NCBI GenBank assembly: GCA_046541715.1
Contig: JBKHCS010000147.1
Span: forward strand, 1-6,558
DNA length: 6,558 nucleotides
Direction: 5' to 3'
Source of the DNA: CAYPUT01 sp046541715
GTDB taxonomy: Bacteria; Spirochaetota; Spirochaetia; DSM-27196; PWMO01
The notes under the pieces are model-generated. The model was not told the DNA's origin. It did not search any database and saw nothing but the letters and a program-made list of their open reading frames with translations. Every line of letters starts with the position of its first letter. Position 1 is the first letter of the stretch. The translations under genes were made by a program, and so were the position numbers. Positions 1 to 6,124 of the stretch are shown piece by piece.

Positions 1-197
1 GGCAGGTGGAAGCGGGGGAAACGCTGGTTGTTAGTGACAACGGCCGGCCGGTGGCCCGGATCGTGCCTTACTCCGAAGAAGGCGACAACGCGGTCGGCGC
101 CCTCCGGGGGGCCGTCGTCCGGTACACCGACCCAACCGAGCCGGTCGGCGAGGACACCTGGGAATCGTCCGTTGCTGCGGAGACTCCCGGCTCGTGA
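1..197 (+). CDS. Phd/YefM-type antitoxin, C-terminal part (5' end outside window)
   Basis: The reading frame enters from the left edge (first full codon at 3) and ends at the TGA at 195-197. The first visible residues, QVEAGETLVVSDNGRPVARIVP, match the conserved end of the Phd/YefM DNA-binding fold, where family members have a stretch like 'RVEAGETVVVTDRGRPVARLVP'. The tail LRGAVVRYTDPTEPVGEDTW matches the toxin-binding tail common in antitoxins paired with PIN toxins. A GTG at 6 could be read as a start, but it lies inside the conserved domain, so the real start is most likely about 20-25 codons upstream, off the window. Such antitoxins bind and neutralise the cognate toxin and repress their own promoter. 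The stop overlaps the toxin start by 3 nt, which is typical of these pairs. Confidence 0.85.
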   Translation, partial: QVEAGETLVVSDNGRPVARIVPYSEEGDNAVGALRGAVVRYTDPTEPVGEDTWESSVAAETPGS

Positions 198-586
198 TTG
201 TTTTGGATACCCATGCCTGGATCTGGCTCCTCACGGTCCCCGAGGAGCTCTCCGCCGCCGCGCGGACGGCCGTGGAAAACGCTCCAGGCCACAGGCAACT
301 CGTTATTTCGGCAATCAGCGTCTGGGAGCTTTTTATGCTGGTCAAGAAAGGGCGGTTGGAGCTCACCGTCCCGCCTGCAGCGTTCGTTACCGCAACAAAC
401 CGGGACCCCCGGTTCCAGGTAATCCCCGTCGACGACAAAATAGCCCGCCGGTCGGTCGAGCTCCCGGATATCCATGGGGATCCGGCGGACCGGATGATCC
501 TCGGCACCGCCTCCGAGGTCGGTGCTCCGATAGTCAGCAAGGACGGACGGTTCGGGGAATACGGTCTGGTGCCGGTTGTGTGGTAG
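194..586 (+). CDS. vapC: PIN-domain toxin (VapC family ribonuclease)
   Basis: This is a 130-residue protein, the usual size for a type II VapC toxin. It opens with MIVLDTHAWIWLL, the diagnostic first strand of the PIN fold. The acidic residues expected to hold Mg2+/Mn2+ are all present: D5 (LDTHAW), E45 (ISVWEL), D99 (HGDPADRMI) and D117 (IVSKDGRF), so the nuclease centre looks intact. VapC toxins are cytoplasmic endoribonucleases that cut tRNA or rRNA and are held inactive by the antitoxin encoded upstream. The GTG start overlaps the antitoxin TGA. Only a weak GGAG at 179-182 lies upstream, so the toxin is probably translated by coupling to the antitoxin. The RNA target cannot be read from the sequence. 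Confidence 0.9.
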   Translation: MIVLDTHAWIWLLTVPEELSAAARTAVENAPGHRQLVISAISVWELFMLVKKGRLELTVPPAAFVTATNRDPRFQVIPVDDKIARRSVELPDIHGDPADRMILGTASEVGAPIVSKDGRFGEYGLVPVVW

Positions 587-608
587 GCCCACCTACCTGC
601 ACCATTTT
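582..608 (+). terminator. possible weak terminator hairpin after the toxin gene
   Basis: GGTAGG (582-587) and CCTACC (592-597) form a perfect 6-bp stem with a CCCA loop, spanning the toxin stop codon. A short run of four T (605-608) follows, 8 nt after the stem. The stem is short and the T-run is weak and displaced, so this could be a partial terminator or chance. Its position between the toxin-antitoxin pair and the sugar operon is where a terminator would be expected. Confidence 0.25.
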
Positions 609-635
609 GCCCTCCCGAAAATACGTGCACATCTT
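607..635 (+). promoter_or_regulatory. weak sigma-70-like promoter candidate for the sugar operon
   Basis: TTGCCC (607-612) matches 4 of 6 bases of the -35 consensus. It is separated by 17 nt from CATCTT (630-635), which matches only 3 of 6 bases of the -10 consensus. Transcription would start near 642 and give a leader of about 80 nt. No better pair was seen in the 587-721 gap, and no clear palindromic operator was found there. The region also contains two short 6-bp palindromes, GTGCAC (625-630) and CTTAAG (633-638), with no recognised meaning. Confidence 0.2.
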
Positions 636-710
636 AAGTCATTTTTGTTCCTGTACCCCTCGGCGGGCTCGTGAAAAGATAGCGGGCATTACCGAACACG
701 GGCGACAAAA

Positions 711-716
711 AGGAGG
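711..716 (+). promoter_or_regulatory. strong ribosome binding site of the binding-protein gene
   Basis: AGGAGG lies 5 nt before the ATG at 722, in an A-rich setting (AAAAAGGAGG). A second ATG in frame at 731 would have a 14-nt spacing, so 722 is preferred. The strong site fits a protein that must be made in excess over the other transporter subunits. Confidence 0.8.
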
Positions 717-721
717 CCCAA

Positions 722-1747
722 ATGACAAGGATGACAAAGCAGACGTGGCGGAAGGTGGTTGTCTTGCTAATCCTGTTTTCCGTGACCCTTCTCGGGTGCG
801 GCCAAGGAGACGAACCGGCTGAGACCGCAACATCCGAAGAAGCGGGGGGGCGACCCGATACATCCAACGAGACGTACATCGGCGTTTACATGCTGGGAAA
901 CCTGGAGTATTTCGAAGACCACAAGATCGGTCTTGCAGCAGCCGGCGAGATGATGGGAGTGCAGACCAAGTATACCGGTCCTCCGGACTACGACATCAAT
1001 GCGATGATCGCCGCTTTCGAGCAGGCTATTGCCGAAGAACCCGCAGGCATCATTACCTTCGGTGCCGAGGACAGCCTGAGACCGGTCATAAACAAAGCGG
1101 TCGCCGCTGGGATCCCGGTAGTGACGGTCGATGGAGACGTTCCCGGTTCGGATAGGGTTGCCTTCGTCGGAACCGGAAACTACAACGCGGGCTACCTCGG
1201 CGGAACGAAACTTGGCGAGGCCCTCGGCGGTGAAGGCAAGGTCGCCATCCTTACCGAGCCGGCGGTTCCCCTCCACCGGGATCGGCACCGGGGCTACGAG
1301 GACGCCCTGGCCGAGTTCCCAGGCATCGAAGTCGTCCAGGTTGGCGACACCAAAGCCGACCCGGTTCACACGCTTCAGATCGTCTCGGCAATGCTCCAGC
1401 GCCACCCGGACCTTGCGGGAATCGGCTGTACCGACGCTGTTGGGGGCGCCGCTTCCTCTACGGCGGTACAAGAAGCAGGGCTCGCGGGCGACGTCGCCAT
1501 AATCTCGATGGACCGGGACCGGCAGGTGCTCGAACGAATCGAAGCCGGCGTGGTTACGGGAACCATCGTCCAAAAGAGTGCGATGATGCCTTTCTTTGCC
1601 CTTCAGATTCTCTACAACATGCGCCACGCGGAGGTCGAGATTACCACCGACAACGAGGCCTCAGGAATGACTCTGGCGCCCAACTACATTGACACGGGGG
1701 TTGAGTACGTAGAAGCGGACACCGCCCGCTACTACATCAGAGATTAA
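722..1747 (+). CDS. sugar ABC transporter substrate-binding lipoprotein (Peripla_BP_4 / RbsB-like)
   Basis: This 341-residue exported protein captures a sugar for the transporter encoded downstream. The N-terminus has basic residues (R3, K6, R10, K11), a hydrophobic stretch from V12 and a lipobox LLGC with the lipidated cysteine at C26. An acidic linker rich in Glu, Thr and Gly (about 27-50) tethers the folded part to the membrane. The two-lobed fold of the ribose/xylose/galactose-binding class is recognisable: TYIGVYMLGN at the first strand, AGIPVVTVDGD around D137, FVGTGNYNAG at 148-157, GKVAILTEP, and ISMDRDRQVLERI around 263-272. Family members place sugar-contacting Asp, Asn and Arg residues in these loops, but the substrate cannot be assigned. 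It leads the operon, separated from the ATPase gene by 69 nt carrying a hairpin. A lipid-anchored form rather than a soluble periplasmic one is more usual in monoderms and spirochaetes than in proteobacteria. Confidence 0.93.
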   Translation: MTRMTKQTWRKVVVLLILFSVTLLGCGQGDEPAETATSEEAGGRPDTSNETYIGVYMLGNLEYFEDHKIGLAAAGEMMGVQTKYTGPPDYDINAMIAAFEQAIAEEPAGIITFGAEDSLRPVINKAVAAGIPVVTVDGDVPGSDRVAFVGTGNYNAGYLGGTKLGEALGGEGKVAILTEPAVPLHRDRHRGYEDALAEFPGIEVVQVGDTKADPVHTLQIVSAMLQRHPDLAGIGCTDAVGGAASSTAVQEAGLAGDVAIISMDRDRQVLERIEAGVVTGTIVQKSAMMPFFALQILYNMRHAEVEITTDNEASGMTLAPNYIDTGVEYVEADTARYYIRD

Positions 1748-1769
1748 TCAGCAGCGCAGACGGCGAACA

Positions 1770-1796
1770 CCCGAGGAGCCGTTTCGGTTCCTCGGG
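1770..1796 (+). promoter_or_regulatory. strong intercistronic hairpin between binding-protein and ATPase genes
   Basis: CCCGAGGAGCCG (1770-1781) pairs with CGGTTCCTCGGG (1785-1796) over 12 bp with one G-T wobble (1778/1788), closing on a TTT loop. It starts 22 nt after the binding-protein stop and ends 20 nt before the ATPase start. The following bases (GAAAGGAACG) are not a T-run, so it is not a standard intrinsic terminator. By analogy with other binding-protein operons (known for malE-malF), it may protect the upstream mRNA from 3' exonucleases and so raise binding-protein levels over the other subunits. That role is inferred. Confidence 0.7.
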
Positions 1797-1816
1797 GAAA
1801 GGAACGAGCAAGGCAG

Positions 1817-3355
1817 ATGGCCCAGGACCCAATTCTTGAGACACGGGATATATCGAAGCGCTTTCCCGGAGTGCAGGCGCTGAGCGGAGTCGGTTTCGAC
1901 CTGCGTGCCGGGGAGGTCCACGCCATCGTCGGGGAAAACGGCGCCGGCAAGAGCACGCTGATGAACATCCTTAGCGGTGTTCAACAGCCTGATGGCGGAG
2001 AGATTCTTATCGACGGTCGGGTCGTCTCCTTTCGAGACCCCCTGGACGCCGCCCGGCACGGTATCGGAATCGTCTTTCAGGAGTTAAGCCTAACCTACGG
2101 TCTTAACGTCGCCGAAAATGTCTTCCCCAACACCCAGCCGACCTCTCTTTTTGGTCTGATCCGCTTCAACCGGCTCTACGAAGAAACGCGACGCCTTCTT
2201 GCTCTCTTTGACGAAGACATAGATCCACGAACCCCGGTCAAGAATCTCTCCATCGCTAAGCAGCAGGTCGTCGAGATCCTTAAGGCTCTGGCTCGAAACC
2301 CCCGGATACTGATCCTGGACGAGCCGACATCGTCACTGACGCAGCACGAAGCCGAGCGCCTTTTTGCGAACATCCAAGAGCTCAAGGCCCGGGGCATCGC
2401 GATCATCTACATCTCCCATCATATTCAGGAGATTTTCGAGCTGGCGAACCGTGCCACCGTCCTCCGGGATGGTCACCACGTCGCAACGGTGGACGTGTCG
2501 GATATCGACGAAGACGGAATCGTGTCGCTGATGGTCGGAAGGAAGATCTCCCACGAGTACCTCCCCCGGGGCGACAAGATAGACTTCGAAACAGCGCTTC
2601 TCGAGGTCGAGGGACTCTCCCATCCGGCCTACTTTCGCGACGTCTCCTTTACGCTTCATCCGGGAGAGATTCTCACCTTTTCCGGGCTCGTAGGGGCGGG
2701 GCGGAGCGAGGTAGCCCGAACCATCTTCGGTCTTTACCCACGAAGTGCCGGAACCGTGCGGATCGACGGCCGTCCGGTCGACACGGCGTCTCCCGCCGAA
2801 GCCATCCATGCGGGCATCATCTACACCTCTGAGAATCGAAAGCTTGAAGGGCTTTTCCTTGATATGACGCTTCGGGAGAACTTTCTCGCTACCCGGCTGA
2901 AGGACTATGCCGCGGGTCCCTTCGGCATACTTCAGGAAGAAGAGCTCGACTCCTACTCCCGAGAAAACATCACGAGCTACGGCATTAACGCAGCCTCAAT
3001 TCGGCAAAACGTCAGGGAGCTCTCCGGCGGCAACCAGCAAAAGTCGCTCTTGGCGATGTGGCTCGGGGTGAAGCCCAGGATAATTATCGTCGACGAGCCT
3101 ACCAAAGGTGTGGACGTCGGCGCCAAGGGCGAGATCTATCAGATTCTCCGAAGCCTCGCCGACGCCGGCAAAGGAATCATCATAATCTCCTCGGATCTCC
3201 TGGAGGTTCTGGCTATCAGCGATCGCATTATCGTGATGCGAGAGGGACAAGTCGTGGGAACACTCAGTAACGCCGAGGCCTCGGAAGAGCGTGTGATCGC
3301 CCTGGCAACCGGCGTTACCGAAGCAGAAGAAACAGACAAGGAGCACAAAGCTTGA
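1817..3355 (+). CDS. sugar ABC transporter ATP-binding protein, two ABC domains (RbsA/MglA/XylG-like)
   Basis: This 512-residue cytoplasmic ATPase has two fused nucleotide-binding domains, the normal layout for CUT2-class monosaccharide importers. Domain 1 has Walker A GENGAGKST (39-47), the family's atypical signature LSIAKQQ (144-150) and Walker B ILILDEP with D168 and E169. Domain 2 has the degenerate Walker A GLVGAGRSE (290-298, Arg in place of Lys), signature LSGGNQQK (402-409) and Walker B IIIVDEPTKGVD with D426 and E427. The Arg in the second Walker A is normal in this family (RbsA has GAGRTE) and implies unequal ATP sites, so it is not a defect. The first domain lacks the usual 'FLGREP' stretch and reads ENVFPNTQPTSLFG at about 100-113. 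The start site has no strong Shine-Dalgarno: AAGG at 1810-1813 is close, and AAAGGA at 1798-1803 is far. The gene overlaps the permease gene by 4 nt. Confidence 0.95.
   Translation: MAQDPILETRDISKRFPGVQALSGVGFDLRAGEVHAIVGENGAGKSTLMNILSGVQQPDGGEILIDGRVVSFRDPLDAARHGIGIVFQELSLTYGLNVAENVFPNTQPTSLFGLIRFNRLYEETRRLLALFDEDIDPRTPVKNLSIAKQQVVEILKALARNPRILILDEPTSSLTQHEAERLFANIQELKARGIAIIYISHHIQEIFELANRATVLRDGHHVATVDVSDIDEDGIVSLMVGRKISHEYLPRGDKIDFETALLEVEGLSHPAYFRDVSFTLHPGEILTFSGLVGAGRSEVARTIFGLYPRSAGTVRIDGRPVDTASPAEAIHAGIIYTSENRKLEGLFLDMTLRENFLATRLKDYAAGPFGILQEEELDSYSRENITSYGINAASIRQNVRELSGGNQQKSLLAMWLGVKPRIIIVDEPTKGVDVGAKGEIYQILRSLADAGKGIIIISSDLLEVLAISDRIIVMREGQVVGTLSNAEASEERVIALATGVTEAEETDKEHKA
3338..3343 (+). 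promoter_or_regulatory. ribosome binding site deciding the permease TTG start
   Basis: AAGGAG inside the end of the ATPase gene lies 8 nt before the TTG at 3352. This spacing supports the unusual TTG as the permease start. The next in-frame ATG is at 3472 (M41), inside the first membrane segment. Confidence 0.65.
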
Positions 3356-4350
3356 ACGATACCACCGCACCGAGACGCTTCTCCCGGGAGGGTCTATCCA
3401 ACCAGCTTCGAAGTCTTCTTCAGGCCCGGGAGCTCTTTTTGGTTCTGATTATCGTCGTCGGAGGGGTCGTCATGTCTTACGCATCCCCGATATTCCTGCG
3501 GCCCGGAAACTTAAAGGCGATACTCCTTGGCCTCTCCGTGGAGGCGACAATAGCCGCCGGAATGACCGTGCTCTTGGTGTCCGGTGGTCTCGACATGTCG
3601 GTTGGCTCTACGATGGCCTTTAGCGGCGTGGTAGTCACGATGCTTATGAAGGGAGGCGTTCCGGTTCTTCCGGCGGTGCTCTTGGGCCTTCTCTCCGGTG
3701 CCCTCGTGGGCCTCATCAACGGGAGCATTGTCGCCACCTGGAAGGTAAACCCCTTTATCGTGACCCTGGGAATGCTTTCGATTGTTCGTGGCTTCGTCCT
3801 GCTGTTAGCTCAGGGAGTCACCATTATCGACCTTCCGGTCGCCTTTACGATGATCGGCCAAGGGGAGATCTTCGGGATTCAGTATCCGATTGTGTTTACG
3901 ATTCTCTTGGTGTTGTTGGGCGACACCTTCCTCCGGCGATCTCGGTTTTTTCGCCAAAGCTACTACATCGGGGGCAACGAGAAGGCGGCGGTCATGACGG
4001 GCATCAAGGTGAACCGCGTCAAGATTATCAACTACGTGATAACCGGGCTACTCGCCGCCGTTGCGGGGATCTTCTTTACCGCCAGACTGGCCGCTGCTTC
4101 GGTCACTATCGGAGTCGGACTGGAGCTCAAAGTGATTACCGCCGCAGTTATAGGCGGGGCGAGCCTGAGCGGCGGGGAGGGAACCATCGCCGGCGCCTTC
4201 TTGGGCTCTATTCTGATGGCGACGCTGATCAACTCGCTGAACCTTCTGGGAATTGACGTTTACTGGCAAAACGTCTTTACCGGTCTTATCCTTGTCTTTG
4301 CCGTCGTTTTGGACAAGGTGCTCAAGCAGCGCCGGGCGGAGGCAGCGTGA
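3352..4350 (+). CDS. sugar ABC transporter permease (RbsC-like, BPD_transp_2)
   Basis: This 332-residue inner-membrane protein is close in length to RbsC and very hydrophobic. After a basic N-terminal tail, the first membrane segment is at about 28-49 and several more follow through to the C-terminus. Family hallmarks are GGLDMSVGS (78-86, usually GGIDLSVGS), NPFIVTLGMLSIVRG (133-147), YYIGGNEKAA (204-213), which lies in the cytoplasmic loop that contacts the ATPase, and GGASLSGGEGT (268-278). It is the only permease gene of the operon, so it should act as a homodimer, as is usual for CUT2 importers. The start codon is TTG; the TTGA overlap with the ATPase stop implies translational coupling and a subunit level tied to the ATPase. 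The sugar specificity cannot be told from the sequence. Confidence 0.94.
   Translation: MNDTTAPRRFSREGLSNQLRSLLQARELFLVLIIVVGGVVMSYASPIFLRPGNLKAILLGLSVEATIAAGMTVLLVSGGLDMSVGSTMAFSGVVVTMLMKGGVPVLPAVLLGLLSGALVGLINGSIVATWKVNPFIVTLGMLSIVRGFVLLLAQGVTIIDLPVAFTMIGQGEIFGIQYPIVFTILLVLLGDTFLRRSRFFRQSYYIGGNEKAAVMTGIKVNRVKIINYVITGLLAAVAGIFFTARLAAASVTIGVGLELKVITAAVIGGASLSGGEGTIAGAFLGSILMATLINSLNLLGIDVYWQNVFTGLILVFAVVLDKVLKQRRAEAA
4338..4342 (+). promoter_or_regulatory. ribosome binding site of the lactonase gene
   Basis: GGAGG within the last codons of the permease gene lies 7 nt before the ATG at 4350. A GTG at 4347 is directly upstream in the same frame, but its spacing would be only 4 nt, so ATG is preferred. 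Confidence 0.6.
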
Positions 4351-5243
4351 TGGAAAGAAACCGAATCACGAATGCGACAGCCGTTTCGAGAGAATCCGCC
4401 ACCCTCGGGGAAGGCCCGATCTGGGACGAGCGCGCGGGCCTGGTCTACTGGCTGGACATCTTGGCCGGCCGGATCTACAGCTACGACCCGGCTACCAAGG
4501 CCGAGGGACATATTGACGTTGGTCAGATGGTTGGGGTGATCGGGCTCCGGGAAGGCGAGGGATTCGTGGCGGGGCTCCACCATGGATTCTTCTTCGTCGA
4601 CGCCGTGACCGGGGAAACGACGCCGATAGTAGACCCTCAAGAACCGGGGGCGGATACCCGCTTTAATGACGGCGCCGTGGACCCTGCGGGCCGGTTCTGG
4701 GCCGGGACCTTGAGCCTGAAGGACGAGGCGGAAGCCTGCCGTCTCTACCGCCTGGACACCGATGGTTCGGTGGAGACGGTTTTGGACAAGGTGACCATCT
4801 CTAACGGCATCGTCTGGAGCAGCGACCACCGGCGTATGTACTACATCGATACACCGACGGGACGGGTGGACGCCTTCGACTACGACGCGGATACGGGAAG
4901 CATTGCCAACCGCCGTACCGCGGTGGAGATCCCAGAGGGTTCGGGATACCCCGACGGCATGGCCATCGACGCCGACGACAAAATCTGGGTAGCCCACTGG
5001 GACGGCTGGAGGGTTACCCGGTGGGACCCGGAGAATGGGCGTTTATTGGATACGATAGAGCTTTCTGTGGCGCGGCCCACGTCCTGTGTCTTCGGGGGCC
5101 CGGACCTACGGACCTTGTTTATTTCCACGGCCCGGATGGGGCTTTCGGAGAAAGAGCTCGAGGCACAACCGGACGCCGGGCGCCTGTTCGCCCTGGAGCC
5201 GGGCGCCGCGGGGCTCCCACCATTTCGTTATCGAGGAGGATGA
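4350..5243 (+). CDS. SMP-30/gluconolactonase family sugar lactonase
   Basis: This 297-residue protein matches the length and motif order of the six-bladed beta-propeller SMP-30/regucalcin/gluconolactonase family. These are cytoplasmic metal-dependent hydrolases that open aldonolactones to aldonic acids. The metal ligands are visible: E21 (LGEGPIW), N152 (ISNGI) and D202 (YPDGMAID). They sit at almost the same spacing as E18, N154 and D204 of human SMP30. The substrate-contact motif R104-F-N106-D-G is also present, as is the D/N-rich IDADDKIWVAHWDGW. No signal peptide is seen. The ATG overlaps the permease stop by one base (TGATG), and its own stop is one base before the SDR start, so it is embedded in the transport operon. 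The lactone could come from glucose, galactose, xylose, arabinose, rhamnose or fucose; the family does not allow a choice. Confidence 0.92.
   Translation: MERNRITNATAVSRESATLGEGPIWDERAGLVYWLDILAGRIYSYDPATKAEGHIDVGQMVGVIGLREGEGFVAGLHHGFFFVDAVTGETTPIVDPQEPGADTRFNDGAVDPAGRFWAGTLSLKDEAEACRLYRLDTDGSVETVLDKVTISNGIVWSSDHRRMYYIDTPTGRVDAFDYDADTGSIANRRTAVEIPEGSGYPDGMAIDADDKIWVAHWDGWRVTRWDPENGRLLDTIELSVARPTSCVFGGPDLRTLFISTARMGLSEKELEAQPDAGRLFALEPGAAGLPPFRYRGG
5234..5239 (+). promoter_or_regulatory. ribosome binding site deciding the SDR start
   Basis: AGGAGG at the end of the lactonase gene lies 5 nt before the ATG at 5245. The frame is open further upstream to 5086, but that part overlaps the conserved end of the lactonase and does not look like SDR sequence. 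The ATG at 5245 also places MLEGKVCVVTGSG at the expected N-terminus of an SDR. Confidence 0.8.
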
Positions 5244-5244
5244 T

Positions 5245-6048
5245 ATGCTCGAAGGCAAGGTCTGTGTCGTTACCGGTTCCGGTCAGGGAATAGGTCGGAG
5301 TATCTGCGAGGAGTTTGCCCGCCGGGGCGCAACCGTTGTTGCCTCCTCCCGCCGGGAATCAAACGGCAAGCCCGTCGCCGACGGGATAGTCTCCAATGGC
5401 GGCAAGGCCATCTTTGTGAAGTGCGATGTCTCCCTCGAGGAAGATGTCAAGAACCTGATCTCGACGACCATCAAGCAGTTCGGTCGCATCGATTGTCTGG
5501 TGAACAACGCCGGCGTGAATTTCGTAAAGCCCTTCGAAGAGGTGGTTCCCAGTGACTGGGACCGGGTAATCAACACCGATTTACGGGGAACCTACCTCTG
5601 TAGCTGGTACGCGATTCCTCACATGTTGGCGGCGGGGAAAGGCTCAATCGTCAACATAACCACGGTCCACACCTTAGCCTGTGTACCCGGCGCCGCCCCC
5701 TACGACGCGGCGAAGTGGGGTGTCGTCGGCCTGACGAAGGCGATGGCGGTGGAACTCGCTCCTCGAGGTATCCGGGTGAATGCACTCTCTCCGGGACTTA
5801 TCAACACCAATATCTGGCAGCAACTGCAGGACGCCGCACCCAACAAGCAGGCGGTATTCGACTACTGGTGGTCGAATATTCCGATGGCCCGGGTAGGCGA
5901 ACCGGAGGAGATTGCCAAGGCCGCGGCGTTTCTGGCCGGCGACGACGCAAGCTACATAACCGGGGCGAACATCCTCGCCGACGGGGGAATGACGAGCCAA
6001 CTCATAAGCCGGGAGCCCTACAAGTCGAAAGCCGTGGAAGGCCACTGA
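5245..6048 (+). CDS. SDR family NAD(P)-dependent oxidoreductase, probable sugar dehydrogenase
   Basis: This 267-residue classical short-chain dehydrogenase has the Rossmann glycine motif TGSGQGIG (10-17), CDVS with D61 for the adenine ring, NNAG (87-90), the active-site N110, and Y153-x-x-x-K157 (YDAAK). The C-terminal YITGANILADGGM is also typical. The expected catalytic Ser, 13 residues before the Tyr, is T140 (NITTV), an uncommon replacement. The end of beta-strand 2 reads ASSRRES without the Asp/Glu typical of NAD enzymes, and R36/R37 suggest NADP preference (inference). It follows the lactonase by one base and may oxidise the imported aldose to its lactone, or act on a later keto-sugar acid like gluconate 5-dehydrogenases. 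The family is too broad to choose. No membrane segment or signal is seen. Confidence 0.92.
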   Translation: MLEGKVCVVTGSGQGIGRSICEEFARRGATVVASSRRESNGKPVADGIVSNGGKAIFVKCDVSLEEDVKNLISTTIKQFGRIDCLVNNAGVNFVKPFEEVVPSDWDRVINTDLRGTYLCSWYAIPHMLAAGKGSIVNITTVHTLACVPGAAPYDAAKWGVVGLTKAMAVELAPRGIRVNALSPGLINTNIWQQLQDAAPNKQAVFDYWWSNIPMARVGEPEEIAKAAAFLAGDDASYITGANILADGGMTSQLISREPYKSKAVEGH

Positions 6049-6060
6049 GGTCAGAATTCT

Positions 6061-6073
6061 CCTCCTCGGGAGG
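6061..6073 (+). other. short hairpin downstream of the SDR gene
   Basis: CCTCC (6061-6065) and GGAGG (6069-6073) form a perfect 5-bp GC-rich stem with a TCG loop, 12 nt after the SDR stop. It is followed by TAAAAAT rather than a T-run, so it does not fit an intrinsic terminator on the + strand. It could be a small mRNA 3' structure or chance. Confidence 0.3.
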
Positions 6074-6108
6074 TAAAAATCGTACATACGCGCGGCGCCG
6101 ACCGGGTG

Positions 6109-6114
6109 TACAAT
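6109..6114 (+). promoter_or_regulatory. -10-like element just before the sensor gene
   Basis: TACAAT matches 5 of 6 bases of the -10 consensus and lies 10 nt before the sensor ATG at 6125. No convincing -35 is present at 16-18 nt upstream (ATACGC at 6086-6091). If used, transcription would start about 3-5 nt before the ATG and give an almost leaderless mRNA. Confidence 0.25.
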
Positions 6115-6124
6115 AGGCCCACCC

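Noticed and set aside
598..610. sigma-54-like promoter (TGCAC followed by TTGC)
   Set aside because: The invariant GG of the -24 element is missing and the spacing to the GC of the -12 element is one base short.
28..822. 264-residue open frame on the + strand across the toxin gene and the gap
   Set aside because: It is Pro/Arg/Ser-rich low-quality sequence in another frame of the antitoxin and toxin genes, both of which have clear family motifs. It continues into the binding-protein gene and has no recognisable domain.
767..1627. 286-residue open frame on the - strand inside the binding-protein gene
   Set aside because: It is antisense to a gene with clear family motifs, has no recognisable domain and reflects GC-rich codon bias.
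2684..2710. apparently broken second Walker A in the ATPase (Arg for Lys)
   Set aside because: Arg at this position (GAGRSE/GAGRTE) is the norm in the second domain of RbsA/MglA-type ATPases, so it is not a lesion.
4260..4997. 245-residue open frame on the - strand inside the lactonase gene
   Set aside because: It mirrors the lactonase codons; the sense frame carries all metal ligands, so the antisense frame is a shadow.
5086..5244. extended N-terminus of the SDR
   Set aside because: The extra 53 residues are out of frame over the lactonase end and do not resemble SDR sequence. The AGGAGG at 5234-5239 fixes the start at 5245.
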